DNA from: Lachnospiraceae bacterium
GTDB lineage: Bacteria > Bacillota > Clostridia > Lachnospirales > Lachnospiraceae
Direction of reading: 5' to 3'
Length of the DNA stretch: 34,246 nucleotides
NCBI GenBank assembly: GCA_017623675.1
Contig: JAGAOO010000062.1
Location: forward strand, 1-34,246
In this document: positions 26,991 through 33,943 of the stretch, piece after piece
Layout of the letters: each line of letters starts with the position of its first letter
Numbering within the stretch: the stretch's first letter is position 1
The notes under the pieces: generated by a model
Told to the model about the DNA's origin: nothing
The model's input: only the letters and a program-made list of their open reading frames with translations
Databases searched by the model: none
Made by a program: the position numbers and the translations under genes

Positions 26991-27015
26991 TATAAAAGAG
27001 AAAGGAAGAGATATC

Positions 27016-28713
27016 ATGAGTGGAATCTTAATGATGGTTATCGCCATCGTAGTCCTTGGAGGAGCTTATCTCCTGTATGGACGTTATCTTCAAAAGAAAT
27101 GGGGAATAGACCCCAACGCAAAAACTCCTGCCTATGAATATGAGGACGGAGTAGACTATGTACCTGCTGATACCAATGTAGTGTTTGGTCATCAATTCGC
27201 ATCTATTGCCGGTGCAGGTCCTATCAACGGACCTATACAGGCCGCAATCTTCGGCTGGCTTCCTGTGATGCTATGGATCCTTATAGGTGGAGTATTCTTT
27301 GGAGCAGTTCAGGATTTCGCAGCTATGTATGCATCCGTAAAAAACAAGGGGCGTACAATCGGATATATAATTGAGGAGTATATTGGTAAGCTTGGTAAAA
27401 AGCTGTTTCTTCTCTTCTGCTGGCTATTCTGTATACTTGTCATTGCTGCATTTGCAGATGTTGTCGCAGGAACCTTCAACGGCTTTACTGCTGACGCAGA
27501 AGGCATTGTCTCAAAGGTAAGTGCAAACGGTTCCGTAGCAATGACCTCCATGCTGTTTATTCTTGAAGCTGTTGCTTTAGGAATGATATTGAAATATGCA
27601 AAGCTTAACAAATGGATAAACACAGCAATCGCAATTTTAATGCTTGTTGTGGCAGTCGCAGTCGGACTTAATTTTCCATTATACATAACTCGTGATATAT
27701 GGCACATCATTATTTTTGCATATGTACTTATCGCCTGTGTAGTACCTGTATGGGCACTCCTTCAGCCTCGTGACTACCTGAATAGCTATCTGCTGATTTT
27801 CATGATTGTAGGTGCGGTTGTAGGTGTATTTGTGTCCAATCCATCCTGCAACCTGGCAGCTTTCAACGGATTTAATGTAGACGGACAGTATCTGTTCCCT
27901 ATCCTATTTGTAACAATTGCCTGTGGTGCAGTATCAGGCTTCCATTCACTGGTCTCCTCCGGTACAGCCTCAAAGCAGATAAAGAGTGAAAAGAGCATGC
28001 TACCTGTATCCTTCGGTGCCATGCTTATGGAAAGTATGCTTGCTATTATAGCCCTTATCGCAGTTGCATCATTTGGAAAAGGTGAGGCAGCAGCTCAGGG
28101 ACTTACAACACAGCCACAGATATTTGCAGGAGCGATAGCTAACTTCCTCACAGCAATCGGACTTCCATATCAGCTGGTATTTACCCTGATTAACCTGGCC
28201 GTTTCCGCATTTGCACTGACATCTTTGGACTCTGTAGCCCGTGTAGGACGTCTGTCATTTCAGGAGTTCTTCTTGGATGACGATGTAGATGAGGAGAATA
28301 TGAGTCCTTTCCTCAAGGTGGTTACAAACAAGTATTTTGCCACAATCCTCACACTGGTACTCGCATACCTGCTTGCAAAGGTAGGATACGCTGAGATATG
28401 GCCACTGTTTGGTTCTGCAAATCAGCTGCTTTCAGTTCTGGCACTTGTTGCCTGTGCTGTATTCCTGAAGAAGACAAAGCGTCAGGGCTGCATGCTCTGG
28501 ATACCAATGTTCTTCATGATGGCAGTTACATTTACAGCACTTACCATGACTATCATAAAGCTGTCAAAAGCATTTATGACAACAGGACTTACCCTTGGAA
28601 CTACACTTCAGCTTGTGTTTGCAATTCTTCTTCTTATCCTGGGAGTCATCGTTGCAATACAGGGCGTTAAGAAGCTTGTAGAAAAAAGAGATAGCAAAGA
28701 AGTTACGGAATAG
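27016..28713 (+). CDS. cstA: CstA-family peptide/pyruvate-type transporter (carbon starvation protein A)
   Basis: This 565-residue, highly hydrophobic protein has about fourteen spans and CstA signatures: YGRYLQKKWGIDPNAKTPAY near the N-terminus, FGHQFASIAGAGPINGPIQA (about residues 57-76), and CGAVSGFHSLVSSGTASKQI near 300-320. CstA proteins import peptides or, in some bacteria, pyruvate. The Firmicute forms, as here, are shorter than the roughly 700-residue E. coli protein. The ATG at 27016 follows AAAGGAAGAG. Control by a T-box ties its expression to amino-acid starvation and favours a peptide or amino-acid-supply role. It lies between two copies of a 35-bp terminator sequence, which suggests a mobile or duplicated cassette. 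Confidence 0.9.
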   Translation: MSGILMMVIAIVVLGGAYLLYGRYLQKKWGIDPNAKTPAYEYEDGVDYVPADTNVVFGHQFASIAGAGPINGPIQAAIFGWLPVMLWILIGGVFFGAVQDFAAMYASVKNKGRTIGYIIEEYIGKLGKKLFLLFCWLFCILVIAAFADVVAGTFNGFTADAEGIVSKVSANGSVAMTSMLFILEAVALGMILKYAKLNKWINTAIAILMLVVAVAVGLNFPLYITRDIWHIIIFAYVLIACVVPVWALLQPRDYLNSYLLIFMIVGAVVGVFVSNPSCNLAAFNGFNVDGQYLFPILFVTIACGAVSGFHSLVSSGTASKQIKSEKSMLPVSFGAMLMESMLAIIALIAVASFGKGEAAAQGLTTQPQIFAGAIANFLTAIGLPYQLVFTLINLAVSAFALTSLDSVARVGRLSFQEFFLDDDVDEENMSPFLKVVTNKYFATILTLVLAYLLAKVGYAEIWPLFGSANQLLSVLALVACAVFLKKTKRQGCMLWIPMFFMMAVTFTALTMTIIKLSKAFMTTGLTLGTTLQLVFAILLLILGVIVAIQGVKKLVEKRDSKEVTE

Positions 28714-28769
28714 AGTATGCATGCAAAAATAGCATAAAAGCTACATTTAGGTGGATTTTTCCCACTCAA

Positions 28770-28808
28770 AAGGGGCAGCTGGTATTACCAACTGCCTCTT
28801 TAACTTTT
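28770..28808 (+). terminator. Intrinsic terminator of cstA, copy 2 of the repeated hairpin
   Basis: It has the same stem as at 26483-26522, with AAAGG in place of AAAGA on the 5' arm, followed by TTTAACTTTT. The match to copy 1 is exact for 35 bp (28774-28808). Confidence 0.85.
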
Positions 28809-28828
28809 ACTTATATTTACGATTATAC

Positions 28829-28987
28829 TTATTCTCCCCGATGCTTCTCAATAATCTCCTTAAACCGTTGATACGATGCGTCCGTTTCCTTATCCGATAA
28901 CTGTTCAATTTCCTCATCTATTGCCTTCTCGTCTAATTCATCAAATAAGCCTGCCAAGTCGTCCTCTGAGAAAAAATTACCATCCAT
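28829..28987 (-). CDS. Small acidic protein of unknown function (52 aa)
   Basis: The minus strand encodes 52 residues beginning MDGNFFSEDDLAGLFDELDE and ending RFKEIIEKHRGE. The ATG at 28985-28987 is preceded by GAGGAAGGCGGGG. The peptide is strongly acidic, with two predicted amphipathic helices and no membrane span or cysteine. Coding is supported by the ribosome binding site, the absence of internal stops and the clean amphipathic pattern. I do not recognise a family. It faces the cstA terminator at its 3' end and is divergent from the fluoride riboswitch. Confidence 0.65.
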   Translation of the reverse strand: MDGNFFSEDDLAGLFDELDEKAIDEEIEQLSDKETDASYQRFKEIIEKHRGE

Positions 28988-29077
28988 ATTTGTACCCCGC
29001 CTTCCTCTTTTCGTTCATAAAATATCTCTATCTAATAGTATACTGGAATTTCCTGCTTTCGTAAATGAAAACTTTCC

Positions 29078-29106
29078 TTGTATTCCCAAATAACTCATGC
29101 TATACT
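29078..29106 (+). promoter_or_regulatory. Promoter of the fluoride riboswitch transcript
   Basis: TTGTAT (29078-29083), 17 bp, TATACT (29101-29106), with TG at 29098-29099 making an extended -10. The aptamer starts within a few bases of the predicted start site. Confidence 0.8.
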
Positions 29107-29112
29107 ACCAAT

Positions 29113-29203
29113 ATCGGGAATGAAGTTCTCCCACGGGTAACCGAAACCGCATTTCATGCTGATGACTTCTGCGAACAAACACGCAGAAATTATCAGCTTT
29201 TTT
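29113..29203 (+). promoter_or_regulatory. Fluoride riboswitch (crcB motif) with expression-platform terminator
   Basis: The aptamer shows the crcB-motif pattern: a GGGA/TCCC hairpin (29116-29119 with 29129-29132) whose loop holds GAAGTT (29122-29127), then GGTAACCG-AAACCGC, then GCTGATGACTTCT. The loop pairs with GACTTC (29164-29169) as the fluoride pseudoknot. The 3' part GCTGATGACTTCTGCG (29158-29173) also forms the 5' arm of a terminator with 29182-29197, followed by six T. Aptamer and terminator compete, so fluoride should switch the downstream antiporter on. Confidence 0.87.
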
Positions 29204-29265
29204 ATTTATGCGTGTAAATCATTTTTGTGAATTTCATCTTATTTTACAACGTTTGGAGGATATAT

Positions 29266-30477
29266 ATGTTAACAAGTATTGCACTGATTTTACTACTGGG
29301 ATTGTTATTGGGAAGTCTTTTTTCCAAAATGAAACTGCCAAGCCTTCTAGGTATGATTCTTGTGGGAATTATATTAAGTCCCTATGCCCTTAATCTGATT
29401 GATGAATCTATCTTGAATATTTCCGGCGATTTAAGACAAATTGCTTTGGTCATTATTCTGACCAGGGCAGGATTATCCTTAGATTTATCTGATTTGAAAA
29501 AAATAGGCAGACCGGCAATTCTCATGTGTTTTGTTCCTGCCTGCTTTGAAATCTTAGGAACCGTTCTTCTGGCACCTAAGCTGTTAGGAGTAACAACCCT
29601 GGAAGCTGCCATTATCGGAAGCGTAATTGCAGCAGTTTCTCCTGCCGTTGTCGTACCTAGAATGATTCGCTTAATGGAAGAGGGATATGGACAAACCAAT
29701 CATATTCCACAATTAATCTTAGCCGGAGCATCGGTAGATGACGTCTTTGTCATAGTAGTATTCACTGCCTTTACTTCTTTGGCATCCACAGGAAATATAT
29801 CTGCAACCAGCTTTTTACAAATACCGATTTCTATAATACTTGGCATTCTATTGGGTGGAATTGTAGGTTCTGTTTTGGTCATTTTCTTTCGAAAATTCCA
29901 TATGAGAGATTCTGTTAAAATACTAATTATCCTCAGTCTCTCTTTTCTGCTTCTGACATTACAGAATTACTTAGAGGGTATTGTTCCTGTTTCCGGACTT
30001 TTAGCCATTATGAGTATGGGAATCATGATAAAACAAAAATATGACACGCTGGCAGTAAGATTATCTACCAAATACAATAAACTATGGGTTGCGGCAGAAG
30101 TATTTTTATTCGTCCTTGTAGGTGCCACAGTTAACCTAAATTATGCCGTATCCGCAGGAATTTTCCCTATATTACTGGTTGTGGGTGCAATGGTATTCCG
30201 TATGCTTGGAGTTGCCATTTCCCTTATTAAAACCAAATTATCCGGCAAAGAAAAATTATTCTGTATGGTAGCATATACGCCCAAAGCAACTGTCCAGGCA
30301 GCTATCGGCGCAATACCGCTTACTATGGGTCTGCCTTGCGGCCAACTTGTATTAACGGTTGCCGTATTATCCATTCTGATTACTGCCCCTTTTGGTGCAA
30401 TTAGCATCGATCATCTGCACAAAAGACTATTGAGTAAGGATGCCTGCGATGAAAACACTGGCTGCCACACCGGCTAA
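29266..30477 (+). CDS. Cation:proton antiporter (CPA family), fluoride-controlled
   Basis: This 403-residue protein has about twelve spans in the Na+/H+ exchanger fold. It shows SLLGMILVGIILSPYALNLI near the N-terminus, AAVSPAVVVPRMIRLMEEGY, and GASVDDVFVIVVFTAF, which holds the family's acidic residues in the ion site. The C-terminal half has AYTPKATVQAAIGAIPLTMG. The start at 29266 follows TTGGAGGATATAT; the frame open to 29227 is inside the leader. It is controlled by the fluoride riboswitch just upstream. Antiporters of this type are among the gene classes known to follow fluoride switches, and may deal with fluoride or the accompanying ionic stress. Its 3' end overlaps spmB on the other strand by 51 bp. 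Confidence 0.88.
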   Translation: MLTSIALILLLGLLLGSLFSKMKLPSLLGMILVGIILSPYALNLIDESILNISGDLRQIALVIILTRAGLSLDLSDLKKIGRPAILMCFVPACFEILGTVLLAPKLLGVTTLEAAIIGSVIAAVSPAVVVPRMIRLMEEGYGQTNHIPQLILAGASVDDVFVIVVFTAFTSLASTGNISATSFLQIPISIILGILLGGIVGSVLVIFFRKFHMRDSVKILIILSLSFLLLTLQNYLEGIVPVSGLLAIMSMGIMIKQKYDTLAVRLSTKYNKLWVAAEVFLFVLVGATVNLNYAVSAGIFPILLVVGAMVFRMLGVAISLIKTKLSGKEKLFCMVAYTPKATVQAAIGAIPLTMGLPCGQLVLTVAVLSILITAPFGAISIDHLHKRLLSKDACDENTGCHTG

Positions 30478-30957
30478 TGTAGCCAACAAGCCGCCTGCCA
30501 ACGTCCAACGGCTCTTTTTCACCTTAACCGATAGAAAATACACAGACATAATATAGAAAATACTCTCGGTACAACTCATCACGATAGAGGCAATCAACCC
30601 TATATTGGAATCGGTACCATATTCCTTAAATAAATCAAATACCAGTCCATTTGCCGCCGACGTAGAAAACAATCGAACCAAAATCAAAGGGATAATCTGA
30701 GCCGGAATCTTCAACAATTCTCCAATTGGGGTCAACAGCTTAGCTAGCATATCCAGAGCTCCGGATGCCCGAATCACGCCCACTGCTACCATCAATCCTA
30801 CCAGAGTAGGTGCAATACCAGCCACTATTTTAAAACCTTCTTTTACCCCATCTATGAAAATGTCATAGACCTTTTCCCGATTCATAATACCGTAACCAAT
30901 GATGTAGAACAGTACCAGTGGAATCAAGAAGCTGGAAATCATGGAAATAATTTTCAA
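30427..30957 (-). CDS. spmB: Spore maturation protein B
   Basis: SpmB is an integral membrane protein that works with SpmA in dehydration of the spore core. The 176 residues carry the nucleoside-recognition (Gate) domain, with the block EGFKIVAGIAPTLVGLMVAV at about 40-60, IIPLILVRLFSTSAANGL near 90-105, and the C-terminal AGILTQ. The length fits. The start is taken as TTG at 30955-30957; an AAGGA lies 11 nt upstream. An ATG at 30940-30942 is the alternative and lacks a site. The 3' end runs 51 bp into the antiporter gene on the plus strand. In many spore formers spmA and spmB adjoin; here another gene separates them. Confidence 0.92.
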   Translation of the reverse strand: MKIISMISSFLIPLVLFYIIGYGIMNREKVYDIFIDGVKEGFKIVAGIAPTLVGLMVAVGVIRASGALDMLAKLLTPIGELLKIPAQIIPLILVRLFSTSAANGLVFDLFKEYGTDSNIGLIASIVMSCTESIFYIMSVYFLSVKVKKSRWTLAGGLLATLAGVAASVFIAGILTQ

Positions 30958-31037
30958 GATGCATTTATTCCTTAATATCTTTAGTGGATTTTACTCATGA
31001 TTTTTAGAATTTATTCCAAATTTATTAGATATATTAC

Positions 31038-31355
31038 TTAAATCATTGCTTCAAATGTCTCTATAGAGTCAGCGTTCACTGCACAAGAAAACCATTGGGA
31101 TAAAGTCTCCACATTTGCTTCACCTTGAATCCGTTTTAACAAAGGGTCAGGTATCTTGCCGAATTTCTTCAGCCCTATTTCAATGATACAATTCACAAGT
31201 GTTTTACATTCCCCTTCTTCCCTACAATCCTTCATTAAATCATCTATTGCTTTACACATATTATTGGTTCCTCCTTCGTCTTCCTTCTGGTTGCATAGTT
31301 TCCTCAATTCCTTTGTATTTGTCAGGGTTATCATTGTCCAATCTACTTTCCCCAT
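31038..31355 (-). CDS. C-terminal remnant of an Rpn/PD-(D/E)XK transposase-like protein
   Basis: The 105-residue frame has an ATG at 31353-31355 after GGAGGAGGTACC. The stretch MCKAIDDLMKDCREEGECKT resembles the region that follows the nuclease domain in Rpn/PDDEXK_2 (TIGR01784-type) proteins. The tail KKFGKIPDPLLKRIQGEAN, LSQWFSCAVNADSIETFEAM resembles their DUF4351-like C-terminus. The roughly 200-residue N-terminal nuclease domain is absent, and an in-frame stop lies shortly upstream. It is probably a decayed remnant, although the good ribosome binding site means a short protein could still be made. It sits between spmA and spmB on the same strand. Confidence 0.6.
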   Translation of the reverse strand: MGKVDWTMITLTNTKELRKLCNQKEDEGGTNNMCKAIDDLMKDCREEGECKTLVNCIIEIGLKKFGKIPDPLLKRIQGEANVETLSQWFSCAVNADSIETFEAMI

Positions 31356-31715
31356 GGTACCTCCTCCGCAGGAAGTCCACCGGAATCAGGATTCATAAAC
31401 TGTACCGAATCTTTCCTGTTTTCCACTCCCTGCCGTTTTTTCATTCATTGAAATTCGCAAGGATTTATGAAAACTGAACATTCAGAACTTAGAACGGTTG
31501 TCACCGGTATTAAAATCATCTTGCTTATGACTACCATATCATTCCGTTGCTTATTTGTCAATATTTTTATTTTCTTTTAATTCATTACGTGAATTTTATT
31601 ACATTTCTTCGCATTATTTGTAATAAAACTCCCCATAAATATACTTATTATATATGATATATTCTCGAATCTCTTGATGTCTATATTAGAATTAACACCA
31701 TATTACTTTCAAAAG
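31356..31715. other. Gene-poor stretch between the Rpn remnant and spmA
   Basis: These 360 bp are very AT-rich and hold no convincing gene or known RNA. A 37-codon plus-strand frame (31467-31580) with a hydrophobic end and a minus-strand 20-codon frame just before the Rpn remnant are both too weak to call. It may be residue of the larger gene whose tail is at 31038-31355. Confidence 0.5.
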
Positions 31716-32330
31716 CTACAATCTCTTTCTTCGATTTCTCCTGCACATCCACACGCCAAACAATATCCCCACCAACGTAGATATGGTTGTTGCAATTAAC
31801 CCCGGCAAAATAATCACGCCAGGATGCACAGAACCAAATTGGCTGCGATATGCTATCATATTAATCGGAATCAATTGCAGTGAGGATATGTTAATGACAA
31901 GAAACAGACACATTTCATCGCTGGCGGCTTCTTCATCACCACCATTCAACTTACACTCTTCCTTGTGAATCTCCTGTAAAGCCTTCATTGCCTTTAAACC
32001 TGTGGGAGTAGCTGCCCAGCCAAGCCCCAACAGATTCGCAATGATATTAGTTGCTATATAACCCATGACCGGTTCCCGATCTGCAATCCTTGGAAATAGT
32101 AAACGAAGGATTGGCATCAACAGCTTTGTCAACTGTCGAACCAATCCTGTTTTCTCCGCTATTTTCATAACCCCTGTCCACATTCCCACTACTCCCAGCA
32201 TAACCAGACATAACTGAATGGCTTCCTTGGAAGAATCCAGGATACTGGAGGAAACCGCCTCCATACTTCCTGTAAATGCGGCAACAATAATACCGAGGAT
32301 AATCATAAATGCCCAGATGTAATTTAACAT
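31716..32330 (-). CDS. spmA: Spore maturation protein A
   Basis: SpmA is the membrane partner of SpmB in spore core dehydration. The 204 residues contain an N-terminal hydrophobic hairpin, SKEAIQLCLVMLGVVGMWTG near 34-53, and the conserved NIIANLLGLGWAATPTGLKA near 94-113. INISSLQLIPINMIAYRSQF follows, all typical. The ATG at 32330 is preceded only by a weak GGGACG. It lies upstream of spmB on the same strand but is separated from it by about 760 bp holding an Rpn-type remnant, so cotranscription is uncertain. Confidence 0.93.
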   Translation of the reverse strand: MLNYIWAFMIILGIIVAAFTGSMEAVSSSILDSSKEAIQLCLVMLGVVGMWTGVMKIAEKTGLVRQLTKLLMPILRLLFPRIADREPVMGYIATNIIANLLGLGWAATPTGLKAMKALQEIHKEECKLNGGDEEAASDEMCLFLVINISSLQLIPINMIAYRSQFGSVHPGVIILPGLIATTISTLVGILFGVWMCRRNRRKRL

Positions 32331-32489
32331 GATTTCGTCCCAATTATTTTTTTATAAATTATGACGGAACTCCTTTGTTCAGAACCTTTTATATAATGAA
32401 AGCTAAAATTCAAAATTGCGCGTGTATTTCTCTAACTTTCCAGCTTTTACGAGATTTCCCGTCCATCAAAATCTATGTAATCATCACTT

Positions 32490-32531
32490 TTCCCTTATAA
32501 TTTCCCTTATTAGGAATCTATAAGGGAAAGT
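32490..32531. repeat. Inverted repeat at the truncated end of the DUF3800 gene
   Basis: TTTCCCTTATA and TATAAGGGAAA, perfect over 11 bp, flank a spacer that holds a further partial copy (TTTCCCTTATT). It covers the premature end of the DUF3800 gene. It may be a terminator, an insertion scar or the end of a small mobile element. Confidence 0.5.
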
Positions 32532-33015
32532 GAAAAATATTAATTGAAAATACCGTATTTAGAATTGCACCGAGTTCGATTTGACCATTATCGTAGTATA
32601 CAATAATTTTGTCGAATTCATCAAAAAACGCCTTATGTTTTCCTATCACGTTTGATATTTCGCGTCCCAACTTACCGGAAAGAGAAATCTTATCCGGTGC
32701 TTCTTTTCGATTTACCACAGCCATCTCATATGCAATTGGACTGCTAACAATAAAATTTAACATCTTAAAAAGCTGCTTTCTACGTTCGTCTATAGACAAT
32801 CCGAAAAACACGTCTTCACGTCTAATAACAGGTCCCGTATGTATATACTCAAAATCAAATCCGGAATTCTTGGTACTATCCTCAAGTTTTTTAACATTTG
32901 AAGCAATATCATTCTTTTTGTCATGAAACAAAAGCGTTACTAAATAATACGCTGGTCGCTCCGTGATTTCTCCAAAGTCTCCTGATTCATCTATAAATAT
33001 GCTAAGTTCTTTCAT
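32518..33015 (-). CDS. DUF3800 protein, C-terminally shortened
   Basis: The start is taken as the ATG at 33013-33015 (MKELSIFIDESGDFGE), after TTGGATGAG, giving about 165 residues. The N-terminal IDESGDFG motif, YLVTLLFHDK, HTGPVIRRED and FFDEFDKIIVYYDNGQIELG are DUF3800 features, a family with an RNase H-like fold found in accessory regions. Intact relatives are usually some 220-250 residues and continue past the ILNTVF position to a second acidic motif. Here the frame ends in NTVFSINIFHFPL at an inverted repeat. The end therefore looks replaced, and the protein is probably inactive. Confidence 0.75.
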   Translation of the reverse strand: MKELSIFIDESGDFGEITERPAYYLVTLLFHDKKNDIASNVKKLEDSTKNSGFDFEYIHTGPVIRREDVFFGLSIDERRKQLFKMLNFIVSSPIAYEMAVVNRKEAPDKISLSGKLGREISNVIGKHKAFFDEFDKIIVYYDNGQIELGAILNTVFSINIFHFPL

Positions 33016-33043
33016 AAACTCATCCAAAACTTACGACCATAGT

Positions 33044-33069
33044 AAAAATGGCGGGAAATTCTTCCCGCC
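33044..33069 (-). terminator. Intrinsic terminator of the CPBP/zinc-ribbon operon
   Basis: GGCGGGAA (33050-33057) pairs with TTCCCGCC (33062-33069) over a 4-nt loop. On the minus strand it is followed by ATTTTTAC. It would end transcripts from the CPBP gene, about 200 bp upstream. Confidence 0.75.
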
Positions 33070-33104
33070 TACGGTGGTCCAAAGAGCTTTCGCCCAGACC
33101 AAAA

Positions 33105-33120
33105 CTGTAATGCATTACAG
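33105..33120. repeat. Perfect 16-bp palindrome CTGTAATGCATTACAG
   Basis: The sequence is its own reverse complement. It lies between the DUF3800 gene and the CPBP gene, upstream of the DUF3800 start. A repressor operator is possible; the regulator is unknown. Confidence 0.5.
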
Positions 33121-33195
33121 TTATATCCTATACACATAATACCACAAGTATTCCCTTTTTCCAATAGAATTTCAAAATATTTTCATGCCTCGCAG

Positions 33196-33237
33196 AGCGA
33201 AATACACCCTTCGCACAAATCTTCGATTTGTACTCCG
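33196..33237. repeat. Hairpin element past the CPBP gene (REP-like)
   Basis: An inner perfect stem ACAAATC-TTC-GATTTGT sits within outer arms AAATAC and GTATTT. There is no T run to suggest a terminator. Such palindromes often occur as dispersed repeats. Confidence 0.45.
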
Positions 33238-33268
33238 TGGTATTTCTACTCATATACAAATTAGTCGC

Positions 33269-33943
33269 TTAAGTAAAAACATTCAGCCATACTGTAATCA
33301 GTGCATCGTATACACCATGCGCGATAATAACCGACAACAACGTGCAATTCTTAATTTTAACTCTACAGATACAAAAGATTGCGCCAATAAAACCTGTTAA
33401 TATTATTTGTCCGATATTTCCGCCCAAGAAATGAAACAAACCAAACAAAATGGACGAACCTATAATCGCACCTACGGCGGAACCGAAAAGTGTTTCTAAC
33501 TTCTTGTAGAAGAATCCGCGAAAAACAAACTCCTCCACCAGCGCAACTGCACCAATATATTGGATAAAATCATATATATACTGCCATGCATAAATATATA
33601 TATGTTGATTATTCACCCAGTCACTCTTTCCGATCAGATGCGGTATTACTGTAAATACGAATGACATACACAAAGCAATGGCAAGACCAATCAACAACTG
33701 ATATCCTATCTTCTCTTTGGAAAAACCGTAATCCGACCACTTTTCCTTATTAAATATCACAATACAAAAGGGAACCAATGCAATCGGTAAATATGTTACA
33801 ATCATCAAAACCATACGAACAACAAGCGGAAGACTCATAAGCACATATTGATTAAATGCATTCACACCCAACAAACCGGCAACCACACCGATAATCGCTA
33901 CTACTATCTGTATTATTATTTTTTTACGTTCCTTCATTTTCAT
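33269..33943 (-). CDS. CPBP-family intramembrane glutamic endopeptidase
   Basis: This 224-residue membrane protein has about seven spans and the three CPBP (CAAX protease/bacteriocin-processing) motifs: EEFVFRG with Glu137, Glu138 and Arg142; FGLFH with His171; and HGVYDA with His209. All catalytic residues are present. Bacterial members are linked to bacteriocin maturation or immunity, or to protein processing. No peptide precursor is recognised nearby. The start MKMKERKKII at 33943 lies within the end of the upstream zinc-ribbon gene (20-bp overlap), after GAAAGAGAGAG, so translation is coupled. Confidence 0.9.
   Translation of the reverse strand: MKMKERKKIIIQIVVAIIGVVAGLLGVNAFNQYVLMSLPLVVRMVLMIVTYLPIALVPFCIVIFNKEKWSDYGFSKEKIGYQLLIGLAIALCMSFVFTVIPHLIGKSDWVNNQHIYIYAWQYIYDFIQYIGAVALVEEFVFRGFFYKKLETLFGSAVGAIIGSSILFGLFHFLGGNIGQIILTGFIGAIFCICRVKIKNCTLLSVIIAHGVYDALITVWLNVFT

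Noticed and set aside
29113-29173. Na+ or Li+ riboswitch (DUF1646 or nhaA motifs) for the antiporter leader
   Set aside because: The hairpin, loop pseudoknot and GCTGATGACTTCT block match the crcB fluoride motif instead.
31467-31580. 37-codon plus-strand frame ending in a hydrophobic stretch (possible small toxin peptide)
   Set aside because: The AAGGA is only 3 nt from the ATG, there is no promoter or antisense RNA signal, and the AT-rich context makes hydrophobic frames likely by chance.
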